Of a DNA stretch of 46,080 nt, positions 21,756 through 34,263 are shown one piece after another. Origin of the DNA: Oopsacas minuta (taxonomy: Eukaryota; Porifera; Hexactinellida; Lyssacinosida; Leucopsacidae). The position numbers and the translations under genes are program-made. Below the pieces are notes generated by a model, which worked only from the letters and a program-made list of their open reading frames with translations, ran no database searches and was not told where the DNA came from. The number at the start of each line of letters is the position of its first letter. Positions within the stretch are counted from its first letter, which is position 1. Location: NCBI GenBank assembly GCA_024704765.1, contig JAKMXF010000054.1:1-46080 (forward strand), given 5' to 3'.

Positions 21756-23322
21756 CATGGGTATCCAACCTATGGCCCGCGGGCCCAGAGTTCGGGCAGC
21801 CAAAGATTTCATTCCGACCCACCTGCCTTCTAAAGAGAACATAGATCACAACACCGAATAACAAAACGCTAGAGACCAATTCGAATTACTTCTATTAAAT
21901 ACCCAATTTTTTGTCGAAAACAATGTCATTTTCAATTTTGCACAGATGTATGTAATAAAGCGATACAGCCGAACTCGCAAAATAAATAAAAGGAGTCACA
22001 ACAGGTTTTGAAGGTGTTGAAGAAGTACTCGACCTATGTCCGATGAAAGACACAACAACAGCAGAGGACGTTTCCAAGAGGTTAAACATGTAATAATAAA
22101 TTCAATGTAAGTCCTGACGAAATTTGTGGCATAACAATTGATGGAGCCCATGTGTTAATAGGAAAGCATAAAGGATTCACTAGTCTAATGCTTAAATATG
22201 TATCACATGAAGTCATTGCACATCACTGCATCATTCACCAACAAAAGCTAGGTGCAAAAACGCTGGAGAAGAAACATGTATTGGAAGAAGTTGTTTCTAA
22301 CATCAACTTCATTAGATCTTAGAGACTCAATGACAGAAAATTTCAGGCTTTTCTTACAGATGTTGGACCTGACTACGACGATGTTATTTATTTCCGCCAT
22401 ATTCGCTGGCTCAGCAGAGCGACCACCCTTGTCAAATTCTATCCCCTACTTAAAGAAATAAAACTCATTATGAAGAGCAAAGGAAAGGATTAAAGCTTTA
22501 TGGAAGATGATCAATGGTTGATGACTTGACATACCTAGTATAAATTACCAAGTATCTTGCGAACTTAATGTGAATCCATAAGGAAAGGGGCGATGTGTCA
22601 ATAGACTATACGAACATGTGCAAATGTTCATTCAACAATTAAAAATGATTCATACACAGTTGATCAACAAGGAAGTTGTAAATTTCACAACTCTATCAAC
22701 AAGGGATGGAACGATAGTGAAGTATGAAAGGTATTGTGCCCTCATTGGAGTTTTTAAGAAATGAATTTGAACAAAGGTATTGGGATTTCAGGGAACACTG
22801 TGATAAACTCAAACTGTTTTCAGATCTATTTAGGATTGATGTTGACGATGCTCATGACATGTGCCTATTGGAACTAATTGACATTCATTGTGGAGGTGAT
22901 TTTAAGCGGGCTTTCGTTGAACATGATCTCCAAACATTTTATCGTAATTATGTTAGCTCACCATCCAATCCAAAAATCTCGCAATAAGCACTTAGTTTCA
23001 AAGAACTGTTAGGCAGTATATATTGCTGTAACCGTTTTTTCAAGAATGGAAAACTTAAACAAACACGAGATCTAAATTGACTGTGAACATCTTACCAGAA
23101 CACTTCGTTTCGCTACATCAAGTGCACTGTCAGACATTGGTCATTTGTGCAAGCAAAAACATGCAACACATCTTATAAATTTCAAGAGAAAAGTAAAATA
23201 TAACTATAAATAACTTTTATTTAATAAATTGCAAAAATATCAGTTCACATCTATTCATCGGAACATGATGTGAAATAATGTTGGAATGTGGCAGCATTGT
23301 TCTTCAAGGTTGGAAATGCCTG
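21756..23322 (+). mobile_element. hAT element, GTF2IRD2/ZBED5-like family (hAT-2), copy 1
   Basis: The left end CATGGGTATCCAACCTATGG and the reverse-complemented right end CAGGCATTTCCAACCTTG match 11 of the first 15 bases. Flanking 8-mers are GTTTAGGC (21748-21755) and GTGTAGAC (23323-23330). The second of these abuts hAT-1. It lacks about 800 bp of the 5' coding region that copy 2 (34264) retains: the join is near 21945, equivalent to 34440 joined to about 35200. The C-terminal coding region and 3' end are present here and missing from copy 2. Confidence 0.75.
22020..23210 (+). pseudogene. hAT-2 transposase relic (GTF2IRD2/ZBED5-like)
   Basis: The central part can be read across frames: a CGITIDGA-like block near 22130, LEEVVSNINFIRS, then TDVGPDYDDVIYFRHIRWLS (around 22360-22415). 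The RHIRWLSR block is typical of hAT transposases of the GTF2IRD2/ZBED5 type. 22724-22987 is open and reads LEFLRNEFEQRYWDF, KLKLFSDLFRIDVDDA and LELIDIHC. It is followed by FKELLGSIYCCNRFFKNGKL, equivalent to the hAT dimerisation region before the C-terminus. Stops and frameshifts throughout. Dead. Confidence 0.7.
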
Positions 23323-23330
23323 GTGTAGAC

Positions 23331-25688
23331 CAGGGTTGGGTTCAAGTACAATTGTACTTAAGTACACATTTTTGAGTACTTGTACTTGTACTTGAATACT
23401 TTCCAAATGTAATTTAAATTTAAATTTTTTTCAAGTACTTTTTAGAACTTCTACTATTAACTAGAATGATTGTTGGCTTTGTTGCCAATTATTGTCAACA
23501 CTATAGTTTCTATTGTTGATCATTGCAGGGAAAACTCACAAGAGTATCCTTGATGTGTGGTATATTTATTAAGTGAAGCAGTACAAACTTTGCTAAAAGT
23601 AACAAACAATGGTAGGAATCAATCGTAAACACAATTAGGTTTCTTTTCATTACGCATATTCATTATATGGATATCTCACATGTTCGAAGTAATTAAGTAT
23701 ATCTGGAGATGGTTTCCAGGATGATTTTTGATATCTCTTCTTCAAACTCAATTATGGCTAGCAAGAATGCTTCCTGACATATTAAAGTGCTTTGATATAC
23801 CTGATAATTGAAATGGGAATTTCAAAGCGACATGTAAATATTGTCTGAAAGAAATTTCAGGGTGTTTAAAGACAACATCCAACTTCATTAAGCATATGAA
23901 ACGAAATCACCATATTAAGTATGAAGAACTCAATAGTTTCAAAGGACCAACGGAAGACAAACACCTGAAACTTAACCTACTAACCACTTCGAATAAAAGT
24001 ATCCTCATCATGATTTACATCAACTTGAAATTACTTATGAACTTGTGAATTTTATTGCAGGGGATTTGCTCCGAATCTCAGTTGTTGAGAATTCAAGATT
24101 TCGAAATTTTTTATAGAAGTTGGACGCTAAATACCAAGTACCTACCAGAAAGCTTCTTTCCACTAAACTGATAGAGGGAAAATATAGAAAGATCCACGAA
24201 AATATTGCTAAAAAGGTTGAACAAGTTTCTAGTATTGCTCTGACTGCTGACCTTAGGCAACAGACAGATGAAGAGTTATATAGGGATTACTGGTCACTTC
24301 ATCTTGGACTGGAAAATAAATTCCATAATGATTGCATGTCACAGATTCTCAGGCAGACATTCTGCTTGCAACATATATGACAAATTTCAGGAAATGATAG
24401 CTTATTTTAAAATCAACAACAACATTTCAACCATCATTACTGACAACGCGTACAATATGGTAAATGCATTCAGTCTACCTGGTTTCAACACTCTACAGCA
24501 AGAATCTGCTCAAAGTGACGGTGAAGATGATATTGAAAACTACGGTGATCCAATTTTTGAATTAGAAGATGATGCCCTTGCTTTATTCCCTTCAGTTCAC
24601 AACTCTTGCTTTGCACATACACTTCAACTTGTAGTAAAGGATGGCCATAACAAAGCTGATATTTTTTCGAAGGTCAGTTCGAAGGTATCTACAATCGTAT
24701 CACATGTACGCAGGTCAACTGTTGACACAGATGTACTGATTGGTGAGAATAGGTTACAATCAAGCGTCACTACTCGTTGGAACTCACAACTATTAATGAT
24801 TAAGTCAATCCTTAAAGTTAATCAAGATAAATTAAACGCCCTTAACACTGCCAAGTTAGCAGCATATGAACGAAACACACTGAGAGATTTTGTGGAAACC
24901 CTATCCCCTTTTGAGGAAGCGACCGATATTGCCCAAATTGAAAACAGAGTATCTTCAAGCTTAGTCATCCAATGTATAAGAGGTATAAGGGGTCAACTGT
25001 CAACACTACACATGAAATATTCTAACGCCCTAATAAAAGAACTCGCAGAATCAGTTGAACGTCGACTTACCATTTATGAATCCGAAGATACATACACGAC
25101 AACTAGTATGTTAGACCCGCGTTTTAAACCGAAGTGGTGCAAAGATGGCAATGAAAGAGATCATCACAAAAGTGAACTATTGTCCAAGATGTACAAAATT
25201 TAAAACAACAAATCAAACCGCCCAGTGGTAGTAGAGTGTGAAAGTAAACAACCAAAATCAAAAAGAACTAAATTGTTTTCGTTTATGGGTTCGGATGAAG
25301 AAGACACAGGAAGCATGTACACGGATGAATCACAGCTTACAGAATATTTACTCAAACCAACTATCCCAGGAAAGTCTAATCCACTTGCGTTCTGGAAAGA
25401 TCATGCAGATACATACCCCAAGCTCGCCGTATTAGCCATGAAATATCTAGCAGTTCCAGCGTCATCTGCTCTGTTGAACGCCTTCGCAGTATCGCTGGAA
25501 AAGTCTTTCGTCCAGATAGATGCAATCTTTCCGAAAAAACCTTTGAAACACTGATGTTTCTTAGGTCCAATATGTATTGATCTTGATTATTCATTTATAT
25601 TTGTTGTGTTTAAACGTAGAGAACTAAATATCATCTATCACCAATATTAATTCCCATTAAATTTCAAAAGTACTTGAACCCAACCCTG
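23331..25688 (+). mobile_element. hAT element (hAT-1), 2358 bp, complete ends
   Basis: Perfect 19-bp inverted termini CAGGGTTGGGTTCAAGTAC, flanked by 8-bp target duplications GTGTAGAC (23323-23330) and GTTTAGAC (25689-25696) with one difference. Subterminal repeats of GTACTT/AAGTAC are dense in the first 110 bp. It encodes a BED-finger hAT transposase with a few lesions. It is inserted exactly at the right edge of hAT-2. Confidence 0.93.
23815..25580 (+). pseudogene. hAT-1 transposase with BED zinc finger, inactivated
   Basis: The N-terminal BED-type finger is CKYCLKEISG...FIKHMKRNHH (about 23830-23910, C-x2-C...H-x4-H). A stop follows. The catalytic part is open in two overlapping frames: LTADL near 24240, then after a one-base shift MKSYIGITGHFILDWK. 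Next come IITDNAYNMVNAF (24436-24474), the acidic LEDDALALFPSVHNSCFAHT, RWNSQLLMIKSI and a TAA at 25201-25203 in frame. The C-terminal dimerisation region (25225-25554) reads NPLAFWKDHADTYPKLAVLA then KYLAVPASSA. A frameshift near 25490 throws the last segment into another frame, where AGKVFRPDRCNLSEKTFETL reads to the TGA at 25578-25580. Full-length in layout but dead. Confidence 0.88.
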
Positions 25689-28600
25689 GTTTAGACATAC
25701 AAATTGAACGATGCGTTTCCGAAAATAGAATTTTTGACATATGACACATCAAATATGTGATAGAGGAACTAGAACTTGGGATTCGGAAACCGCATACATG
25801 ATTGGTTCGGATAACATAAATTCATTCTTGATGAGAATGAGAAATTAAATTAAGATAACTTCTGCAATAACTCAAAAAAGTTACGAATAATCAAAATATA
25901 TAGTATGTTCCCGTCGCGAAATCAACAGAGGCCGGAAGGCTGCTTCAATAATCATATGAATAATAAGGCACGGCAAGAGAATAAATATTCTCGATAGTGG
26001 ATAAAATTGAATAAAACTAACTGTATGTTCTATAAGTGTACGTGTTCTAGTCAAACAGAAACTACAGAGCATAATATTTACAAATAAACTAAATTAGATA
26101 ATTCGGAGATTAGAGCAAGTAGAAATTTCAAGCTCAGCAATATTGTAATAACTACACTTTCAATATTTCCATCAAAGATCATGTTCTACTTCATTGGTGA
26201 TCCTTTTATTCTTTTAGAAATTTGGAGACTTCACATCTACGAGTATCAAACTAGATTTAGTATGGTTTTGATCACGATAAGTATTTGATCGTATATCTTG
26301 GGTTGAAAGAACAAAGGACGTATTGGGGAATTTCTAATTTCTCCAGGTACGGAAAAGAATTGTATAGGGAGTTCAATAATGTCACAGGTGGGTTCAACAT
26401 TACGTCAATTCTTTAAGCTCATCGAATAAGTAAATTGAATATTTAGGAGCTATGCATCCGAATCCTGACATAAAAATGTAAATTTGGCTTGATCATCATA
26501 TCCTCTATATGACTGCCTAGAGACTGATTGAATCAATCGTATTAGTTCAAGAACTACTAGTATAATTGTAATTATCATAGCCTACAAAAGATAAGGCCTG
26601 AACACTGAGTGAAATTGCACTGGACCATGGTTGCGGAAAGATTTTGATGGGAAATTCTATATAGTCCATAATATGAAACTGGGAAATTTTCATCCAAATA
26701 AATGTATTACTGAAATGCAAGCAATCCAAAGAACAACATTTGTGTAGATTACTGATCGAAGTGACGTATTTAGTAGCCTAACTGGAAAATATGAATATAA
26801 AAAGGTTCAATTTGGAATCCATATACAACGTTAATTATTTAAATATGTTTAAAATGTTGAAACTCCAAACGCTCTAAACCTGTTTCTGTACAAAATTGAA
26901 AATTTGTCATGATAAAGCTCGCATTTTCCTGGTATATCACTCAAACTATGGAAGTCTTATGTTTTGTCAGTATCCTCTTGTAACTCGATAATCGTTACAA
27001 TTATGGTAAATTCAGCATAGCCATATATAGTATATGCATGACTTTCCAAATCATTATAATTAATTTCAATATGATATCTCTTACCAAAATGAAGTAATCA
27101 CGAATATACCCATAGATGGTCATTTTTTAGATTGCACCAGTTTTTTATACTGAATATTAGCTATTATGACAACAGTAACAATATGCATGATACAATTTAC
27201 ATGGGAAAGTGTTCTGTATAATGTGTGATCGATCTTTTCCCTCCAAACAAAAACTCCTGTATCAATCCCTAGATTAATAATTAACATTCTAAATAGTTTC
27301 AAAGATCGAGCATTATTTAACACACACTTGTAAATGACGTTAGAAGATAACGTTATTTCGATCTGAAATTTTCACAGATGTTGCTTCGTAAATTCTTATA
27401 TATCAATAACACATTCATTTGGGTGAAATGTTCCAGTTTCATATTATCGACGATAATAGAATTTCACATCAAAATGTATCCAATTCCTATTATCCCTGGT
27501 TAAAAGTAGTGATCAAACCAGACAGAAGTTAGACAGAAGTTAAGAAATAGTCGATAAACAGGATACTGGTGTTAAAGACTCATAATGAACATATCGAAGG
27601 CTAATGAATGGTGTAGGTGACAATCGTCTGTGGATATATACCCTATGAGTTTTCTAACAGGTGCTTAAATAAAGAACTAACAAATTGAGTTAATTTTTAT
27701 AGAGCATGTTCTTTGAAAGAAGATAGGAATTCCTGCTGAAATATTCACACATGTTTCAGTTGTACCTAATTCTAAAACAAGTCCCCGATTCACAAATATA
27801 AATGGGACAATCCTTCACAACTCCGGATAACCAACAACCCCGAGATACAAATTTGTGATTCAACTGTTGAAACTTTCGCATCTAGGGGAGTGTCCAAACT
27901 AGCATCACTATAATCGCTATAAAATGACATTGTCAAGTTGTTACAGATATAGTTAAATAATAGAGATAATTCAAGGTGTTTCCAGTGATAGCATGAAATT
28001 TATCATTAAGATCAATACATTTAGTTGTAAACTTTATTTATCATGATACCATCTATAACATAATTCAGAAAAATATTTGGGTAAAGGTGATAGATGATTG
28101 CCTGCAATTCCCAAGAAAATTTTCGATATTATTTCGATAATGAGCCAAAGAAAAAGAAGATGTGGGGAATTAAGAAATTTTTCAGTGATAGCTGGGTGTC
28201 GGAGGATCGTCATAAGTGAAAATAAGGAGGTTTCCAGGACAAATCCTTGAATGTTTAAGGTCCAGGTTACAGAATCACAAAAATTTCGATCTGCAAATTT
28301 GACTGAGATTTTGAGAAATCTTACCTATCGATACCTTATGAATTTGCATTTTCTTCTATCAATGGTCTACAAAGCCGCTCAAAATGTCAAAATGGCCCGA
28401 ATGTCCAGCAATGCAGTTGGCATCAACATATCTAGATATAAAAACATTTTCCAAAAGTTGATATGTAGTCAAGATATATTTACATGTTGTGCTAGAGCTC
28501 GAAATTTCGATTTCGCACCGGCAAGCTCAGAATTCTTCAAATACATTCCTCTAACCACTGAAGACAAGGATGGAGTTTTGTGAGGTGTTGGAGAAAATTG

Positions 28601-29479
28601 TGTGCAGATTTCAGAGATTCCCGGTGCGGAGCCAAAGTCGGGCAAACGCTCAGCACGCAAACATATCAGAGATACATGTAACCGTTTAGTTCACGTTGAG
28701 AACTATATATATGGTGATGCCACAGTGAGGGTCCTTGGGTCCATTTTGAAATGTTGAGCGGCCTTATAGAGAATTGATAGACGAATATTCAAACTCACGT
28801 TGCTCAATCATATCTTATCCAATTGATTTGAAATTTCACACAAGCTGTAGATAGGTAAGATCTCTCAAAATCCGAGTAAAATTTGAAGTTCTACATTTTT
28901 AGTGGTTCAGTACACCGGATCCATAAATGACCAGGTGAAGTGTCAATCGTCCAATCAGCAATTAAGCTTGATACAAATCAACATTATTTCTGGAATTAGT
29001 TTTCCAAAAATGTTAAGTGGCAACACCAAGGATATTTGTAATAAAAGTTGGTTCGAAAATTATCAGATAATTGAATTTCTTAAAGTTTGCTTTGGGATTA
29101 CCGAAAACAGAATATTTAAAATAAATTCCTCTTGATAGATACAACCGACAAAGAATGAATCGGGATTCCTAAGTTATTCTACAGATTTGAACAATAAATT
29201 AGCTTGAGGAATTTCCCTTTCATGAATAAGAGTTGATTAAATATAGTTATAAATATCAAGTTTCATCCAGGTTTCGTCATAGCCATCATTTCTTTAGTAA
29301 ATATAAATTGAATATCGGTTCCGTATATAACAGGATCAAACAAAATTGATGCCCTAGCAATTTAGCTAAATATCTTTCGCTCGGAATTGAGCAAATCATT
29401 GATCACTTTATAATTTAACCGCCATGAAAGTAAATACAAGTTTGAACACTTTAAGGCACACTAAAAACAAAATTCTTGC
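25689..29479. other. 3.8 kb without a recognised gene
   Basis: Begins with the hAT-1 target duplication. Apart from a short tandem duplication of AGACAGAAGTT at about 27520-27541, I see only AT-rich sequence. A 110-codon plus-strand frame at 28251-28583 and a slightly GC-richer patch at 28480-28680 match nothing I know. No RNA genes seen. Confidence 0.3.
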
Positions 29480-29700
29480 AGATATGCGCATATCAATCAC
29501 TAGTAGGCTGAGTCTTGGGTACGTCTCATACTGTTTTCACAATACCCGATTGGATTGAAGTCCGGAAAGTTTCCATATCAAGTAATTGATATGGACACCA
29601 ATATATCAGACACTCTAAAAATTCCTTAAGATGTTGTTTACAATTATTCTTTGTCTTTGTAGTATGGTGAGGATGAGCCACACATAATGTTTGAATTATA
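29480..29700 (-). pseudogene. Tc1-like transposase relic, catalytic C-terminal part
   Basis: On the minus strand, 29670-29500 reads AHPHHTTKTKNN, then LKEFL, then in another frame GNFPDFNPIGYCENSMRR. This matches the order D-x-x-x-H-T...WPGNSPDLNPIEN...R of Tc1 transposases around the second and third catalytic residues, with the final Glu replaced by Gly. Only about 60 residues are readable and no terminal repeats were found. An old fragment, and the call is tentative. Confidence 0.4.
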
Positions 29701-30952
29701 TACGGACATGTTAAAAACTCACAAAATGTTATCGGTTTATGGTGCTACAAAAGGAAGTTAAATAATAAACTTGGGCCATAGCCTACTAAACAAAGCCCTT
29801 ACAGTAAAATTACAAGGGATGTACTAGTAGCTGAAAAATATAGAGTAGAAAAGGTGCATTTTTGCATGAACGAATGTATTGCATATATGTGGAACATCAT
29901 ATTTATACCAGTGAATGCAAACAAATAAGGAATGGGCCCAAATATGTGTCTATTAAGAATATATTTAGCATTACATGTAATTCTTCTAGGACTTGTAGAA
30001 ATTCAAATATTGCATTTATCAATTCAAAGTGAAAAAATGAAATGATCTATGGATAGATTACTACAAGATGTCAAAAATTTGTAATTCCAAAGTTGGCTCG
30101 CTATTCAGTTATGGTAGAGATCATAGGTAACAATTTCTGAGCATTCCATTATAACTAAAGGATCGTAAAATTTATGGTAAATCACATGAGCCAATTTATA
30201 CAATATAACCAACTTCAGCAAACCCTGATAATAGATTTGATATGAAATAATTGAAGAGTATTGCGGAATCTTGAAAATAACCATATTTGGGCATCGTCAC
30301 ATTGGTATGAGAAATCAAATCATATGTATTAAAAGAGTATGGGAATTCAGGTCAAAGTATAAATTGACTATTCATATATAACCATAATTGAAATGATTCT
30401 AGATTTATAATTGAATATTCAAAAAATTCGTCATCCATCATCTCAATCGTAATTCCACAACGAGCTAACTTTTGAATGACAATTCATAGATCATTGTATT
30501 CAGTCTGAGTTGATAAATGAAATATCTAATGTTTTACAAGGCATCAAAGAATGATATATCCTACTAAATACAAGCATACTAGACACATATTTTGACAAAT
30601 TGGTGAAATTTTTAAGCATTTATTCAAATAAAATTTGATGCGTACAAAAAAGTCATACATATATTTAGGTAAAGTACATTTTCTGCAATAAAGAAGCATG
30701 TCTTTAAATGCTTTGAGCAAATATTGCATTCCTGGTGCAAAAATTTCGATTTAAGTTAGGAGTTAGATTTAGTAGGGTATGCTTGCGTGAATTTATCAAC
30801 CATATGCTCAGTATTACACGGGAAAAAGTAATCACCATGGGAAGCGAATTAAAGTCATGGTTGCCTAGAATATAATGAATAGTGTATCAATTTTGTTATA
30901 ACATGTATTAGGGAGTATGAGATGATTATTGGCTGCTAGAACAAGTTGTTGA
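29701..30952. other. Nothing recognised
   Basis: AT-rich sequence with short frames only. If the Tc1 relic had an N-terminal half it should lie here on the minus strand, but I could not read one. Confidence 0.3.
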
Positions 30953-32563
30953 GCATTGGATTGTTTTGACAGAAATTGGTTCCCTACCTCTACAGATAAT
31001 GCCCCATCGTCAATGATGCCTTGTCATGCTATGTGAAGCCTATCAAGGTATTTTGAGGTTGTGTACCTAGTTGTCAATGATGACTTGTAATGATATGTGA
31101 AAATATAAAGCCGATAATCTTTACAATTCATCACATCATAATTCGTTTTTTTACATTATGGATCCCCTTGATTACGAGTGTATTAGAAAATATCTCAAGT
31201 CTGGAGAATATTCATCTGATTATTGCAAGTGCTAGTTCAGTAAATTCAATCATTTTTAGATCATAATCATGCTGATAGTAACCACTAACGCTCGTTTGTT
31301 TATGCTAGGTGATTGCGGACACTTCATGCTCGTACTCGGTTTTCCCTCAACATAGAGGAAACCACCTCTGATACGCCAAATTTAGAGAATTCGGTACTAG
31401 GTACAGGTGAAAAAAGTCGAATAATGTCGATAACATCATATTCGGAATGAATGTACCAGATTACTCCATAATATAGTTGAAGCCAGGTTTCTGGATAATT
31501 TTGAATTCAAAATATTTTGGTACCATAAATTAATATAGCATTATCAATTTCTTATATGATAAACTCAAAACTGCGAAATTCGGATTCAGCATATTGATAA
31601 TTACACTGCACAACAAATATTCATTTTGGAAAAAAAGTGAATGCCTGATTAGGTCTCTATAGTCAATTAGGATCTCCTGATTCCGAATATGAATACGGTT
31701 TTGCTCATTCACGCAACAATTTTATAAAATTCAGCTCTCAAATAGGAAAATGGCATATATTACCAATAATTTCTTCCTAAATATCAACTAGTCATGTAAA
31801 ACCTTTCGAGGAATTTTAATTCGCGGTTATGTTGAATTCGTTTATTACAAAAAGTAGTATAGTATTGGCTAAACATTGTGTTTATATGGTATATTACGAT
31901 ATTCTGTGATTTTTTCTAATTTTTGTATATGTGATTTAGATTTCACTAGTCAATGGCCAATTCTTTGCCTATACTACCTCGTTCTGGTATTTATTTGCTC
32001 TAAATCCTATGAGTCTAATAATCTTCACATGTTTTACATAACTAGATGATATTTGGATATATAATATTTGCAAATTGTTGTAATTTCCAATTTTACGTGT
32101 TGAATTCTATACAATTCGTGCATTGTTGAGCAAAACTGTGTATTCATATTTGGATTCCGGTATCCTAATTGATTATTGAGACCTAATTAGGTCTCGTTTT
32201 TCCAAAATGAAAATTTTTATATAGTGAAATTAGTCAATTTGTATTCCATCTGTTCAATACCTTATGGAACAACAAACATAATTGTTTTGCAAAAATGATT
32301 CAACATGCAACGAAATAACATAAATATAATTACTATGATGAATTAGCCAGTTTGCATCACACAATCATTATCACATAGCATTACAAGTCATCTTTGACAA
32401 CTAGGTACACAACCTCAAAATACCTTGATAGGCTTCACATAGTATGACAAGTCATCATTGACAATGGGGGGGGCGCAATATTTGACATAAACCATGGATA
32501 TTTGACAGATTATACCCGGGAGGCAGTATTATGAGGAGGCAATTCTGTCAAAACAGCATGCTG
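30953..32563. mobile_element. Fold-back DNA element, about 1.6 kb
   Basis: The outer arms are 30953-31101 and, inverted, 32361-32563. Both contain TGTTTTGACAGAA, TGTGAAGCCTATCAAGGTAT and TTTGAGGTTGTGTACCTAG. Inner arms 31619-31741 and 32096-32214 are again inverted copies of each other (TTCATTTTGGAAAAA, TTAGGTCTC, CAATTAGGAT, ATATGAATAC, GTTTTGCTCA). The left half carries about 380 bp more between the two arm pairs. Each outer arm holds two copies of a 30-bp unit beginning GTCAATGATG, possible transposase sites. A short frame at 31158-31235 (MDPLDYECIRKYLKSGEY) is the only protein-like text. No transposase can be named. Target duplications not resolved. Confidence 0.7.
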
Positions 32564-34263
32564 GCAATGATTAGGATATATAAGGGTAATCCTCCTTCTC
32601 CAGAAATTAGTGTATTTATAGTGTATTAACCATAGATGAAGTGGGACTGAATTTTGATATGTACTACCTGAAATATTCAAGGATGAATACCTGATTATCC
32701 TTGGAGATAAGCAACCATCCTAACGATGTTATACATTTCCTTTCACCTTAAAATCGCAATATGATTTGCATTTTGCTTTAGCTGGGTGCAAGCACTATCC
32801 TCATCAATAACTATATTATAAATTCCAAAATGATTAGTATCGTTTGACATATTGTGTCAACATTAGAGATATAAGAAAATAAATTATTAGGGGAGAAGTC
32901 GTTTGATACCTATATTTCATTTAGAAATGAATATTCGATTTCATCCATTCAAAAAGTGTATAATTTAATCATGGATATCTAGAATATATGGATATGGATG
33001 AGAATTTTATGCGTACAAATGGGAGTCATGATATATATATATATACATAATTACATATCTACGACATATACACTATGAAATTCGCATATGTATGGCAAAA
33101 TGATCAATTCATAGTGGGAAAAAAAGGTAGAAATGTTTTCTAGATTCTCTCATCCGAGGAAATAAAACATTCAATTTCAAAATGGTTTTGAAATAAGGTA
33201 GACGAATTTTCAATATTAGATGCAATTTTGCAGAGATGTTATGATGTCATGTTGAAAGCCTACTAACTTCTTATTAGATCAACTTGCATAGTTAGACAAC
33301 ACAAAACACTAAATCTATCACTTGTTACAAACTGAGACAGGAAATGAACTTTGATATTTCTAAATCAAGTTCACACTTTCATCCATAATTAATTCTAGCA
33401 TAGTACATCTGTATATGAGCCTACTTTGCAAAGATTGATATTTTGAAGGTTTCCTGTGGGATCGCAAAGATGTACTTTTAGAAAAACTTGGAAAAATATT
33501 TAATATCAATGGTCCACTATAGTGGGCCATAGATATTAAACTGAGTCTGATTTCAACGTCGTTCGAAAGAAATTCGGCAACGGAAATGTAAAAATAGCTT
33601 TTCGAAAGCACTGTGATGTGTCCCCTTCGGAAGATATGTTATTATAATCCAGTTCGATTGAAACTGCATCAAAGAAAAGGTATCCATAAACTCTATTGTC
33701 TACGATGTGTAAATAAATTCAAAAATTCGAAAACCACTTAGCGAATTGACACCGAATGTTTTGAAGCTAGACTTGCTCCTCTGATAAATCATATTGAGAC
33801 TATTGCTGGAAGAAAGTTTGAAACACAAAGACAATCGCGCATATGCTTTTCAACTTGTATCTACCTCAAGAAATGATCGCTCAACATATGCCTTAGAAAA
33901 CAAATTGCCTCGAAAAGGCTCTTTCACAGTCAAACCAAAATCCCAATTGATAAATGTACGGTTCTTTTGCAACAAATGAAATTGGAAACGGAAGTTTAGT
34001 TTAAAATCTGAAAATGTTATTCTTTTTATCTAAATACACAAATTTCCCCTTTTCGGACTGAAATCACACTGGCGAAGGATCTACGCTATGTTAAAATAAA
34101 ATTCCATATCAGAATATCTTGAGAACGGTACAATAACTAATTCACACTTTCAAATTAGGACTGTAGTTCGGATATGTATGAAGGAGAATGAAGAAATGTG
34201 AGATTCCTTATGCATTCATTCATCAATCCTTAAATGGAGGGGATAGAACAAAATGGCTTAGAG
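32564..34263. other. 1.7 kb without a recognised gene
   Basis: AT-rich sequence with a short (AT)n run at 33031-33044. Frames at 33360-33611 (minus) and 33794-33979 (plus) resemble no known protein. Confidence 0.3.

Noticed and set aside
28251-28583. 110-codon plus-strand open frame
   Set aside because: Unrecognised and overlapped by an equally open minus-strand frame. No terminal repeats or homologous copy in the window.
32466-32473. Run of eight G as a possible G-quadruplex or assembly artefact
   Set aside because: A single run cannot form a quadruplex. It sits inside the right arm of the fold-back element and is probably a homopolymer length error or drift.
33031-33044. (AT)n run as an origin or matrix-attachment signal
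   Set aside because: Short AT microsatellites are expected in AT-rich DNA. There is no other supporting signal.
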